Translations under genes and position numbers: made by a program
Assembly: GCA_910574455.1 (NCBI GenBank)
Contig: CAJSYZ010000010.1
Location: forward strand, 372,001-436,000
DNA: 64,000 nucleotides
Origin: Trichaptum fuscoviolaceum
Lineage: Eukaryota > Basidiomycota > Agaricomycetes > Hymenochaetales > Trichaptaceae
Direction of reading: 5' to 3'
In this document: piece after piece, positions 1-11,336 of the stretch
Layout of the letters: every line of letters starts with the position of its first letter
Numbering within the stretch: the first letter of the stretch is position 1
The notes under the pieces: model-generated
Databases searched by the model: none
Seen by the model: only the letters and a program-made list of their open reading frames with translations
What the model was told of the DNA's origin: nothing

Positions 1-1116
1 CTTTCCTCAACGCTTTCCGGAACGACCTCATGGTGATGCTTGCGAATACGACAGCTGTAATCATCTTGCGGACGTCAGTATTGTGGAGTCGGAAAAAGTC
101 TATTCTGTGGATCCTTGGTGCAACTACCTTCGTGAGTATCCATTCCCCCTCGACCGACCGGAGAGCTGTGTACTTAAAACGTGTTTCTGCAGGTGGCTGA
201 TCTCATCTTGCTTGTCACCTTATCGAAGGTGTCGAAAGACTTTCATTGTAAGCAGGATGGTCGTAAATATCTTTTCCAGGTAGCTGACTTCTACGATGTG
301 TAGTCCATACGAACGCTTTGTGAGTTCGCTTGCTTGCCCTTAAATCTTGCATCGTGAGCTAACTCTTTCTTAAGCCTCATACCGCTTCTGGGTTGCACAA
401 GTGGACTGGTCGAGTTCAACACTCTGGAGACGACGCCGGCATGGGTTGCCATCATTCTGTTTGATACAGTCATTTTCATCTTGACCCTCATTCGGTGCAT
501 AAGCGCATGTAAGTCATTCATATAAGAAATATCGAGATCGACACCTGACCAAATTACGCACGGTGTGTAGTCAAGACTGTCCATACGAGGCTCTTTGATG
601 TCCTCGTACGCGACGGTTTTGTCTACTACACGGTCATGTTAGGTTCGTTCTCTTCTACATCTCACATATACTAGCTGAAGAACACTGATGCGTCCCTACT
701 TTCTAGCGATGAACATATGCAACTTCGCCCTTCTCCTCGCCCTCCCGGTCGAAAGCGGGCTCGCGACCGTCCTCACACCAGTCTCACGCGCAAGCTTCAG
801 CGTCGTCGGAAGCCGAATCATCCTGAACCTAAACGGTGTTCTCGCACCCCCGAAGTCCGAACGCGATGACTCGCTGGACAAGGGCAAGTCCGCGATGCGG
901 ATGGCAGTCATGCAACCAGGTTCAGGTCGCTTGGAGTCGACTACGTTGCTGAGTGCGTTCATGCCAGCTCATCGTCCGTCGGCCTCCTTCGGTGACTCGG
1001 ACCAGACGGTCGCGTCTCGTTCAGATCCGGAACGGTCGATTGGGGAGACGGTGACGATGCAATACAACATAGGTGAATCCTTCCTTCCGACGATGAACTC
1101 ATCTTCGGCGGTATAG
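1..1116 (+). CDS. DUF6533-type fungal membrane protein (5' end outside window)
   Basis: Not an enzyme I can assign. The spliced product looks like the multi-pass membrane proteins common in agaricomycetes (DUF6533 family), function unknown. Reading in frame from base 3, I place exons at about 3-131, 193-247, 359-508, 571-642 and 707-1116, with GT..AG introns that keep one frame. Exon 1 carries a hydrophobic segment with the family's ILRTSVLWSRKK-like loop. Exon 3 has a membrane segment around AWVAIILFDTVIFILTL, exon 4 the conserved LFDVLVRDGFVYYTVML stretch, and exon 5 a last membrane segment followed by SVVGSRIILNL and a polar Ser-rich cytoplasmic tail. The start codon lies left of the window. 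The exon 2-3 junction (GTAAGC donor, GTGAG acceptor) is the least certain. It lies outside the large elements and looks like a normal host gene. Confidence 0.7.
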
Positions 1117-1380
1117 GAATTTGAGAGGACCTTTGCGGCTTTGCATGGACACCATAGTATCTATGCTTCGGACTTCAGTTTGTGAACCGTTATTTATTAC
1201 CCGATGTTGCCTTTTTGATTCTAGTATACTCGTTTGGTGGTCGAGCAATGAACCACTGACGCTCAAATCACACGGCAATTCTGACCAGCGACGATTCTAA
1301 AGATGCATTTATCAAGTAGTAACTGCGTCCAGCGATGATTGGATTGAAGTTTTTGAAAACAAATATTATGAAAGGAAGAC

Positions 1381-2678
1381 TCAATCTAGCTTTCCAGTCT
1401 CGATATAATACGTATATGGCCCCACATTCACCAGTCCCCTGAACCAGCAGTCTATCGGGAGGGCATCGTAACTGATCTTCCCGAAGGGCTCGTCGGAAAG
1501 TTCAGATCCACTAGCCTCAAAATATTCGTCGGCGTATTGTTGAATGACCTCGTCGCGAGTGTCCTCGCAGCATTGAACACATCCTTTGCAGTCCTCATCT
1601 CCGAACGGGTGGTTTTCGACCGGGTCGGAAAGAACATCAGGAGGCAGCGGCAGCCAGTCAGCCACTTTCGCGAGTTGCGCAGCCTCATCCCTCTCGTCAT
1701 CTGAGACATCGATCGTCGTCCCCGTACGACGTGAATGCAGTATGACGGTTGATACCTTGGTAGGAAAATCAAATTCGTTCCAGCGAGTTGAGGAAACAGG
1801 CATGTGAAGCCAAGAGCTGATCGAGACTAAGACATCCTTCACAGAGAGGTACACATTTCCAAAATCGTCGCGGGGGCTGACTCCTTGTTTCGCCCAGACG
1901 TCGAAGGCTTGGTCAAGAACAAGCAAGCGGACCCGAGAGAGAGGTGGATAGAATGCCGGCCATCTGAGCTCTTCCGGCGCAAAGTTACGACGATTGAAGA
2001 GTGCTTGTGTGTAAGGATCGTTCACGTTCCATTTGAAGACAGAGGCGTCCTTGCCTGCGAAGACACCTAGTGCCGGGTGAATGAGCGAGCCGCGTAGGTA
2101 TTTCTTCATGGACGGTTGCTTGAGGCGAACAGCATCGTAGAAATCCTTCCGAGTGACCGTCCAGCGCTCCGATTTCAGAGGAAACGAGCCTTCTTCCATG
2201 TCCTCGCGGAAGATTGGTACGTAGGTTGATCTGGTACCAGAAGGCTACGAAGTCATAATCAGCACCTGCTAGTGGCAAGACGAGAACGTAGGGATCATAC
2301 CGGCATATATCCAGGAAACAATTTGACGAAATGACTGACGACCACCCCGCGGGTGGCAAATGCACCGGGTTTGCGAACAAAGTTACTCATGCTGGTAAAG
2401 TAAGGTTCCTCTTTCACCCAGTTTACGAAGAGGTCAAGTCGCCCAGTAGCGATCAAACGCTTCATGCGTCTCTTCACGACTCGCATGTTCACGGCCCTGG
2501 GCTCCTCCAGGGATGGGATGTCTATATAAACTCCGAAGTTGTCGTCGTCATACAGATCGGGAGGTTCAGGCACAATAGGCGGTAACGCCTCGTACTCAGA
2601 CACAGAAGAGGACTGAGATGAGCTATCTTCGTCTGACTTGATGCTCGAGGTACATTTCTCTGAGAGAGATTTAGACAT
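1381..2678 (-). CDS. Conserved-looking hypothetical protein, two exons, about 399 aa
   Basis: I do not recognise this protein. Exon 1 (2678-2301) starts with an ATG and gives 126 codons: a Ser/Asp/Glu-rich N-terminus, then a basic stretch (VVKRRMKRL). Exon 2 (about 2202-1381) gives 273 codons and ends in TAG. The intron of about 98 bases begins GTATGA after a proline codon. The acceptor is uncertain, because a second open frame runs through part of the intron. The C-terminal half has a cysteine cluster, C-x2-C-x3-CC (CKGCVQCC near 1580), in an acidic region, which could bind metal but matches no domain I can name. No membrane segment or signal peptide is visible. It lies outside element 1 and reads towards the DUF6533 gene, 265 bases away. 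Confidence 0.55.
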
Positions 2679-3150
2679 GATAGTGAAAAGGAGAGGGTGG
2701 TAGGGTAAAAGGAGATACGCAACTGCTGCAGGTTTTGATGAATAGAATATTGTGTTTGAGACTGGGACTGGGTCACCGGTCAGAGATGAGATTGGGCTTC
2801 AGACCGCCACATAGGTTCCTTATATATGTCAGTTGGCCGATGTATACAACTAACGTACCGTTTTGTACAAGGCTGTCATCTCGAGTGGCCTGGTTCCGAA
2901 GGGGCTACCTCAATACCATGTGGGCATAATACACCTAACGTTGCAGTCTGCCACTCAAGGGACGAGATTGAGTGAATGAAACGTGATTAGGTACTGCCTA
3001 AGGCCTCCACAGCTTCTGAGCAGCGTGGAGAGTGGAATGAAATCTGAGAAAAGTAGCTTCACGCCGATTGAAGTTTGTCTGTTGCGTGCCAGTACCGTGA
3101 CTATCATACGCATCGCTTCTTAAAGAGAAGTTGCCAGTGACTCGGACCCT
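2679..3150. other. Intergenic, left flank of element 1
   Basis: This stretch holds the upstream region of the minus-strand hypothetical gene and the host side of the left element boundary. No gene or RNA is visible. The last 20 bases before the boundary contain GCCAGTGACTCGGA, two of the word types that also fill the intergenic DNA of the elements. Confidence 0.5.
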
Positions 3151-3300
3151 CATCAGGGAAACTACTTTTTGCTTAAGGCGACTGACGCGTCCTGACGCTG
3201 CCTTAAATGGACTGAAGGGTTGCTATGCCTGTCTGAAATCTACTGATATGTTGCTATGCCTGTCTGAAATCAACTGATGGCCTGAACACACTGAAATAAG
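3151..3300 (+). repeat. Outer terminal inverted repeat of element 1 and subterminal zone
   Basis: It starts CATCAGGGAAACT, then TTTTTGCTTAAGGCGACTG. The reverse complement of 63704-63555 begins CATCAGGGAAACT, then TTTTGCTTACGGCGACTGG, and both continue with a CTGAAGGGTTG block and a CTGATGGCCT block. Homology therefore extends at least about 150 bases and marks these as equivalent outer ends. An internal short repeat, TGCTATGCCTGTCTGAAATC, occurs twice at about 3222 and 3252. Confidence 0.75.
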
Positions 3301-3730
3301 CCAATTTTCAGGACACACTCAGTACGTCAGTACATCAGGAGGTCAGTCAAGCATAAGTAAAGACTAAGTACAAGCATGTACAATTCAAATGTCATAGTAA
3401 GTACAAATCAGTACACCAGTAATTCAGTACGCCAGTATTGTAGGCTGCGCGCTGCTTTCCTCTCGCCTTCGCTGATAAGGATGTTCATGCTTTTCGTTGT
3501 TGGCTGAGCGACTCAAGCACATTTGCCTTGTGCGCTTCGAGAATTGTCCGACTTCCGCCCAAGTGGCATATTCTTCCTGACGCCTGAAACAATTGTCAAA
3601 CATAAATTCCAGAGTTCTTACTACGGGTTTTCGGAGGACTCGGACATACTATTTTCAATCTGTTCCGAAAGCAATTTCTCTCTTGTCCGATTGCGCACGT
3701 TCTGATCATTTTCCCTCAAGGTCCATGTTC
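3301..3730. other. Subterminal AGTAC/CAGTAC-rich zone, no gene
   Basis: Repeated CAGTAC, GTCAGTAC and AAGTAC words run from about 3320 to 3440, followed by unassigned sequence up to the histidine kinase remnant. No coding sequence can be supported. Dense short subterminal words next to a terminal repeat are typical of DNA transposon ends. Confidence 0.45.
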
Positions 3731-3879
3731 TTGAATTACCCTCCACCTTGAATGGTCCGCCGTAGCCGCTCGTGTCAATTCTCGTCACCGCAACCTATCG
3801 ATCTAGCTCTGCTTCTACATCCTTGAGAAGCAGATTGCCTCCGGTGGGAAGTGGGGGTAGATCTCGGTCTGGAAGTTGT

Positions 3880-6320
3880 TTGTTCAATAGGGAGTTTTGG
3901 TCTGACGCCAGAACGATCGGTATATATCGCAAGTGTTCATACTCCTGGTTTGTTCCTTCTGGATCATCCGAAAAGTGTTTGAGTAAGGCTTTATACTGTA
4001 GCTCGAATGCACTTTAACAAGATGACTTACGGCCGTCAGCGAATCAACAAGTATCCCATCGATATGTAGGCAACACTCATTATCTGCAACTTCGCTCACG
4101 TCGTAAGGCTTCAGAATAAGCTCTGTGATACGCATCACTACACCTGTTCGGTCGTCCAGCGTATTGGCAAGCCGGATTTTCTGCTTCGCGAATGCCTGGA
4201 TCATCGAAAGTACGTTCTCGGTGGACAACTGGCCTGATTTAGGAGGTGGTCGTGAACTTCCCTTGCCCAGCTCGCTCTCAACTCACATCGTCTTATTCAT
4301 CAGCGACACAACTCACTTCGATACTGATTGACCAAGGACAGCACCACCGTAGTCCTAGATTTAAGAAAGTAAGACCACTACAGGCCGGAACAAATGACTA
4401 TTCGAGAAGAGCTCACTCGAGTGGTTGATCCATCCCCTCGCACGAACGTACCACAGATCAAGTTCACTGTACCTTTCGTAATACCGATACCGTATCCGTG
4501 AGACAGAACTCTACCTTCACCATCGAGTCCTTGATGCCAACCAGACGGCACGACAGCGCAGCATGTCCGTTCCACACGACCTTGCTCGAGGTGAACTTGA
4601 TAGCGTTGCCGACAATGTTCGTAATGACCTGGCGCAGATGCAGCGAGTCACCGATGAGCTGATCAGGAATGTCTGGGTAAACATCATATGTGAGGTCGAG
4701 GTTGTTTTGCGATGGTCGTACAACAAGAGTCTTGAGGTTACCGAAAACCGTGTGTCTCAGTGAATACCAAACTTGCTCTATCGTCATCCTGCCTGCTTCG
4801 AACGTAGTAATTAATCGAAATATTAGCAACTGAATTCGGAAGCATCGGCGGCGGATTAGCTTACTCTTCGAGATATCCAAAATATCGACATTAATCAATA
4901 GCAGACTCCGAGCCAAACTATGCACCAGCAGAAGACTCTCGCGCTGACTCTTATTCAAATTGCTATCCAGCGTAAACTCTTTCATGCCAATGATACCGTT
5001 CATAGGGGTCGAATCTCATGAGACGTGTTCGCCAAGAACTCCAACTTGGAGCGACTGGCAAGTTCGGCAGCTTCACGAGCGGCGGCGTTCTTCTAAATCG
5101 ACTCGCGCAAGTAGTGCACAATTTAATTGATTTGATGAGTCTCAAAGGATTCCATCTCGCCTGAGCCTTTGACGGTGATGAAACACGTGAAGTCGCCGTT
5201 TATACTAGTAGCTGCAGTAACTGATCTGCGCGAAACCACGCACTTCGGTCGTCAAGTTTCCGGCCATGGTGTCAACAGCCATTCTATTCGGAGTGCGTTC
5301 AGTAAAAACCACACTACACAATTCAGCGGAATGCTAGTGAAATAAACATACGTGATTTTTTGCTGTGACATGAACATTCTCGATTTCAGCTTGAACACCG
5401 AGTTTTTTCGTTCTGACTTCCCGCGCGACTTTGGTCACCCCCGCAGTGAAGAGAGCCAACTGGTCAACCATGCCATTGATGGCCAAGTCCAGAATATCAC
5501 CCTGAACAGACACGCCCACGATCTCCTGCGTCAAGTCGCCACGAGCGACGGTCGTAGTCGCGACAACAATGGTACGCACTTGAAAGTTCACCTGCGTCAA
5601 AGAAAAGTGAGACAATTCTCTCCAAGACAAAAGCGCAGCATAGGTTGACCGCCCATTTGCTGTACTAGTAGTCACAGTCTCGAGCTCCATCGCCCCGCGA
5701 AGTTGTCCAGATCAATAATTGTCTAACACATTTAGCTTCGGTTAGATCTGTGTTGATATGATATGTTTGAAGAGCAAAGTATCCGAAATAGACGCATGTG
5801 GTTTCGCTGATGAATAAACCAGTATAAGCCTAGTAATATAATAGCAAGAAGAGAAGTCCGTACTTATAGTTCCAGAGGCTTCAAAGGTTGCGCTTATTCT
5901 CTTCCCTCGCATGCCCTCATAGATGTTCGCCACCGTAGTCCGATGCTTGTGAACTAGATGTAGCGCCTAGGTTCACGCTACCTTCCGGCGACTTGCTAGA
6001 GATTGGCCGGGAGATGCTGGCAGCTGTTTCATGGAAAGATGTTCGCCTCGCGTCATCGCGTTTTTCACTATCGGAGGTGTATCACATTCAACTAGAGGTA
6101 TGAAGGTGTCTTGCAAGACGGTATGAGGTGGTGTTCCGAGGCCGGGGCCGGGGCCGTCAGCCTGCAATTGACGGACGCGAGATTTACTACGTTGCAATGG
6201 CGGTTTCGGCGCAGGAAACTGATATGTGAAGCGAGGGGCATCCAAGGACACATGCGCAAGGCTGGCGCGGGATCGGTCGTGTAGTTCATCTGCCCCCTCA
6301 TCAATAGCGTCCTCTGCCAC
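3880..6320 (-). pseudogene. Decayed group III (HAMP-repeat) hybrid histidine kinase
   Basis: In fungi this family senses osmotic stress upstream of the Hog1 MAP kinase. Pieces occur in the right order on the minus strand but in several frames. A possible N-terminus lies at 6320-5973. HAMP-repeat remnants are at 5690-5334 (GDLTQEIVGVSVQGDILDL, then NGMVDQLALF). The dimerisation box ANTSHEIR has its phospho-acceptor His codon at 5018-5020, followed by a frame change before MNGIIGM. An ATP-binding N-box (VITNIVGNAIKFT) is near 4600. A G-box-like GIGI and an F-box/DGSTTR region lie at about 4500-4420, again in another frame. Receiver-like fragments extend to about 3884. At least three frame breaks rule out a normal protein. 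It sits in the outer bay of element 1, so it may be captured cargo. Confidence 0.7.
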
Positions 6321-6330
6321 CTCTTCAATC

Positions 6331-7137
6331 GTCAGCGGACGGCCCTTGCCCTTCCTTTCCTATAAGGCGGTGTCGACTCTAGTTGAAGACGAAGGATTGT
6401 TACTAATTTTTGATGAAGATCACAACAGTTGGTGATGCAACATGTATCGGCCTATCCTCAGCGGGTGTCGTTCGAAAGGTAGAAGATGCTCGCTTCAGCG
6501 TGCACGTCGGAGCTCCTCTCACTATAACAAGGCCGCCCACCTTCTCCTCTCCAGGTACTAAAGACAAATGTGAGTGATAAGATCAAGCAAGAAGCACGTT
6601 CTCAGACGTACACTATCGTTTTTTGGTTCATTCGGAAATGTTGAAGTCTAGGCGAGTTCAATACAAGCTTGAGGGTAGGATAAAACATAACTTGTTCAGG
6701 CCAATAAGTGGTCTTATGGAATGGGTGGGGGATGGCGGAGAAGTGCTCATAACAAGACTGGAGAACGTACACTGTGTCGTTGAGGGGACGCAGTGGTAAA
6801 AAGTTCAAGTTCAAGTTCAAGTGCAAGTGCAGTCCGAGTCACGGTGGCAACTTGAACTTGAACTCTTCAAGTTCCAATTTTAGATTTAAAGCTCCACTGG
6901 AAGCATCATCATGGCAAGCAATCCGAACAGCAGACAGACACCATTGGCGACATCTTCCAAACCACTTTGATACCTCAGACTACGGTGATCATTCGGGAAA
7001 AAAAGGCAATTCAATAATAAATTTTAATCATGAATCTCCTGGCAACTTTGAAAGACAAGAGCATGCGCACAACAATTTACTCGATAACTCAAGCACATTT
7101 GGTCAAACCTGCTACTGGTGGGCCTCAGCCTACTAGA
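6331..7137. other. Intergenic, no gene supported
   Basis: Between the kinase remnant and the exonuclease gene there is no convincing coding sequence. Around 6800-6885 there is a run of TTCAAG repeats in one direction followed by CTTGAA in the other, an imperfect long inverted repeat built from the TTCAAGTTGAA word family. Confidence 0.5.
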
Positions 7138-8179
7138 TCAAGCCTCGAAGTTCTTGATGTACTTATCCGGTAAGGGTGAGTGGCTTTGGCTCAGGGCCAA
7201 AGCTACAGCAAACGTGCTGTGAACGTCAATAGCTGCATCTAGTATTCCAGTACAGCAGATCATGCAAGTGAGAACTTGAAGATGGTTGATCTTGAACAAC
7301 AGAATGATAACTTACACTCTTTTTGTGCCGCTGATAGCTCGTCAGCTGCCCAGTCACTCATTGTGACCTCACTACTCTTCTTGACGTTCAGCCTCAATAC
7401 TTCTCCCACTATTTTTTCGAGCTTGACAGTCGGAGTCGGATGCTGGAACCAGAGACGAGGGTTTAAGAGCAGTTGGGACCAGGTCGGGTTTTTGGGCCAG
7501 ACTTCCGGGTAGACAACACGTGCCCAATCTGTCAGATCGACACAGGAGCGCACAGAGGTGCGAAACTTGCGCTTTATACGCACTGCGTCACCTGCCATTT
7601 CTTCTGTTAGGCCACCTCGCAGGAGAAAAGATAAGTTATTCATACCGTTGATTCCTGCGGAAATTTTCATGACTGTACCATCCCCAAGGAGTTGCGCCAA
7701 CGTAGGGGGAAGGTCAGTAAGAGTATGCGTCCTGACTAGATAAATGTGGTGTTGAACTGCGAGTTGGATGAGGTCCACGCGATGATTGGGCCCTTCTCCG
7801 CCACTTGCCCACTCGATGTCGATCGAGACAAATCTACTAGCTGGTACCTGTGGCAATGATGCATATATTGCAGTCACTGCATTGTCCACATCCAAGCCCG
7901 TGCAACACTGTATCGGAACTATATTATGGAGCCTATATTGATGTAATTCGGAGAGAGGTGTTGGTGGTACCCCGAGAAGATCAAGAAACGTTTGCAGTTT
8001 CTTGTGTATCTAGCAACAAGTCAGTGTACAGATCTTGATATGAATGAAACAAGTACCTTCGTTTGAGCCCTTGCTGTCCACCGTTGAACGAGCTGAAAGC
8101 GGAGGACGGTGCGGAGGTGCAGGCGTGCGTAATCAAGGGAGAGGAGGATGAGAAGGATAGTACGAAGATTTGAGAACAT
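7138..8179 (-). CDS. DEDDy-type 3'-5' exonuclease domain protein (WRN/RNase D-like), 305 aa
   Basis: A predicted 3'-5' exonuclease of the DnaQ-like fold, the group that trims DNA or RNA ends with two metal ions. Three exons splice cleanly: 8179-8057, 8009-7316 and 7238-7138 (introns of 47 and 77 bases, GT..AG), giving 305 residues from the ATG at 8179. The N-terminus (about 1-40) is basic and hydrophobic and could be a membrane anchor or mitochondrial leader. Motif I is FVSIDIEW (Asp105, Glu107). Motif III is YAAID (Tyr273, Asp277), rebuilt exactly by splicing intron 2. The region aligned with motif II reads GINGMNNL, with Met or Asn where relatives have Asp, so catalysis may be impaired. Upstream of motif I are about 100 residues I cannot assign. 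The frame is intact, unlike the kinase next to it. It lies in the outer bay of element 1 and may be cargo or a host gene. Confidence 0.75.
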
Positions 8180-8529
8180 GATTCACGGTGGAATGGCTTG
8201 ATGATGATCTTGGGGACAATACCCGCTCCCACTTCACACTTATACAAAGTATTGAAGTCAGTTTTCTGATTTCCCATTCTTCTAGAAAGAGAGAGGGAGC
8301 TATTAGTGCTTTGTACTATGACTCGGATAAACCGCAAGTTGAACTGATAGTAGGAGATGACAAATGATTTCTTCCGGATGACTTGATTATAAGGCTTCTT
8401 TTCATTTTAAGCACAAACGAACAAGAAAATGAGTCATGTTAACTCCGAAGAAGTCGGGAGGATACAACCCACTGCACAAGAAGCTGCTCCATCAGCTCTA
8501 GAAGGATTTCGAAGAAAGCCATGAGTAAC
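8180..8529. other. Intergenic, upstream of the exonuclease gene
   Basis: Probable promoter and 5' leader of the minus-strand exonuclease gene. No other feature is visible. Confidence 0.4.
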
Positions 8530-8973
8530 TCACCATACAACAGTCATCCCTGTACACAACCCGAAACTTGAACTAGAACCGTGCCAAAATGGGAAATGGG
8601 CCAACTTGAATGCATCCCAACCCGCTTCGGAAGGAGTAATTTGCATGAAGGCGCGTTTCTCGTCCTCGGAGCTGAGGGAATTGCGCTGTCGGCCGATGAT
8701 GGACTCATACTGCACATTGAAACCGAGTGTTCTCCGTTTAGGCGGCAATGGTGGCGGGGCAGAGGTGTTTGGCAAGGAATGGGAACACGACAAGTTGACA
8801 ACAACTTGGATGATGTCGAAAATGCAGTTATATTTTTCCCTTTGCGGCATTTGCAAATTGAGTTGTGAGTCGCTTTGTCGACCTTTGTGCATGCAAGCGG
8901 AATATTGGGATGCATCAAACTGCCCGGTGATACATAGCCCCGTATATACGAATCCGACCGCGCAACTTCGCAA
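8530..8973 (-). CDS. Possible exon(s) of an unrecognised protein
   Basis: A minus-strand open frame of 147 codons. The segment near 8740-8560 (LGFNVQYESIIGRQ, then DEKRAFMQITPSEAGWDAFK) has a protein-like composition with mixed charge and aromatic residues. The upstream part is Pro- and Cys-rich and does not. It could be one exon of a spliced gene or a remnant. A second minus-strand frame and two plus-strand frames over the same bases look like shadows. I do not recognise the family. Confidence 0.25.
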   Translation of the reverse strand: MRSCAVGFVYTGLCITGQFDASQYSACMHKGRQSDSQLNLQMPQREKYNCIFDIIQVVVNLSCSHSLPNTSAPPPLPPKRRTLGFNVQYESIIGRQRNSLSSEDEKRAFMQITPSEAGWDAFKLAHFPFWHGSSSSFGLCTGMTVVW

Positions 8974-10300
8974 CCTTCCCTCTCCAGCATCCTTCCCATG
9001 TTTTTGGGCTCTTTACGCCGCTCAGGCCAGGCGAACTTAGGATTAGATGTCGATTGAGCAGGGATCCCTGAAGTGAGAGTAGACGGTAGGGATAGAGACT
9101 CGTCCCGACTGACTGCTCAGCGCGAGTCCTGTGGCCGCTTATTGTTGAGCTTGAGATGGTCGAGGAAAAGAGGAACGATGGAACGAGAAGAAGCTGACGC
9201 GGCCATCGTTCCTTCCGGTGACAAGAAAGTCGGAGTCATACTGGAAAGTTGTCACTGATGAGTCGGGGATACAGGAATGTGAAGAAAATCATACCCATTT
9301 GCAGATTCCATACGCGAACGGATGTGTCCAATCCCCCTACCCCCACCCCAAGAAAAGAAGACAATATAATTTTCGGCGTAAATCTTATGCAGATGTTCTC
9401 GGAGAACGTATAGACATTCCCCGTGCCGATGCTCCAAAGCTGAAGAAGCCCGTGAGTATTATGATTCAAAAATTAAAAGAACAACTTACTCGAGAAGTAC
9501 AGTAGTAGCTTTCGCTCACTGATTACTGCACGCATACATCCTCTCCTCGTGCCTGTGAGGGCCGGTTCAGTAACTTGCCTCTTTGCACATCCGAAACGTC
9601 GGTGATGCGTCTCGCAATTCAAAACCTGAGAGGAGCGGACCTCGGATGCAAGTGCAGCAACCAGTTTTAATGTCCTGCTCTCTGAGCTGGTCATCAGCCA
9701 CCACTGACGATGAGCTCTCTGGCATAGCCCTGTCCCTCGGAGAAGGTTCACTCATGATATATGGTTACGGATGTAACCACTCTACCATCACAAATCGCTG
9801 AAGAAGTTTGTGTTGTCAACTGTGGAGGTGGACGCGTGCGCATGTGTGCTCGCCATTGCTTTAGTCGGTGGGGGGATACGCGTCGGCATAAATCTGCGAG
9901 AGAATCCTGGGTCAAGAATTGGGGCGCCTGCTGTGGGCGCAGTAAATTGCGTAGACGGCAGTGGTTTCGTTCCTCTGCAAAAGCGGTCGAACTCCTACCC
10001 CCTTGGTTTCCATACGAGCCTAGAGCGGCACACGAGTAGAAACGCGTCGACCCACAGGGAGCTAACAAAGTAAGGCGCAGACGTTTTACGCGAGCTGCGC
10101 GAGGCGTTGAAACCGATAGAACAATTTGAGCGTGCCGAGACAGGCAAAGCGCGAGTCGGCAGATGCGCGGCGGAAGAAAGAGGTCTATCAGAGTTGTACA
10201 AGGTCCCGCATGGTGTTGGGAGAGAATCGGGACGTGCAGGAGGAATTCGATGTTGAAAATTGGTAGAAAAGTGAAGAAGAGAATCTGCGGTGACTTGGGC
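8974..10300. other. Unassigned outer-bay DNA of element 1
   Basis: Several overlapping open frames of 60 to 110 codons occur on both strands. None has a recognisable domain, a consistent exon chain or clear coding character. The most protein-like stretch is plus strand 9330-9505 (RRQYNFRRKSYADVLGERI), possibly an exon. No gene is called. Confidence 0.3.
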
Positions 10301-11336
10301 GTTGGGATACAGTGGTAGTTGAGGAGGAGGCCATGACTACGTCAGTTCGCTACTGAAAAGTCACTTGAGGCCATCAACGATATTATAGAGCTTACTCATC
10401 TTGGATGATTGGTTAAAGTGTGTCTGTAAGGTGGTTCCTGCCCTAGGCTGCCAGTGCCAGTGTGTAAGATGATCCCGTGTCAACTCAACTGTACATCCTA
10501 CGGCAGCGGCTGTTCCTTTTTCCGATAATTGCGTAGGATGCGATCAATAGTGGAGGGTGCGGGCCAAGATGTAATCCTGGAGAGCAGAACGTAGTGTTAA
10601 ACAGAAAATACACCAGGACGTAAGACAACCTGAGGAAGTTCTCTGTTAACGAGCCTGGTTGTATGGCATGGTGACTACGGCCAGTGTTGAGCATCTTCAA
10701 TGTCCACCAAGTACTATGCCTGTGGTAGCAACAACTTGAAGTTGAAGTCACAACTGAGTGCCAGCCTGCCAGCCTTAGTAGTGAGTGCCACAACTTCAAG
10801 TTGAACTTGAAGTCACCGTGCCAGTGACCGGCGTGCCACTGGCACTGGCAGCCTGAGTGGCAGTGAGCCTGAGTGACTCCGACTCAGACATCACTGGCAG
10901 AAGAATTTGCCGTCCATGTCCTCTTCATCTTGCTCCCCGGAACATTGAAGGGATGAAGTAGTGATGTTGAAGGCAACTTGAGCCAGAGGAACTTTAACAC
11001 GGTGTATGTCCCCGAAATGTTAAAGTAGAAGCACAACACAAACAAGCCTTCGGGTACTACTAGTACGAGTACTAGTAGGCTAGTAGATACTCCTGGCAGC
11101 CTGGGGATGCGCTGCATCGTATGAGATGTGGTGATCAGTATTTACAAAATATCTTCAAGTTGAAGGTCATATCATCACACAATCAAGCAAGACATAGGCG
11201 TTTTATTCAAGAAAAAGACGACACATCATTGTTTACTATTATCGGAAAGACAAAGTCGAAACATCATTGTTTATCAGGAAGACAGATAGACTCGACGAAG
11301 TTTATACCGTGACCATATACTACGGGTAGTAGTATA
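10300..11336. repeat. Word-rich intergenic DNA 3' of gene A (element 1)
   Basis: From about 10730 to 11100 the DNA is largely built of TTCAAGTTGAA, GCCAGTG/CACTGGC, CTGAGTGGCAGTGAGCCTGAG and ACTAGTACGAGTACTAGT words. No gene is supported. A duplicated ACATCATTGTTTA motif sits at about 11222 and 11262. Confidence 0.5.

Noticed and set aside
696..962. Minus-strand 88-codon open frame opposite the left-edge gene
   Set aside because: It is a shadow of the last exon of the DUF6533-type gene, which has consistent splicing and family motifs on the plus strand.
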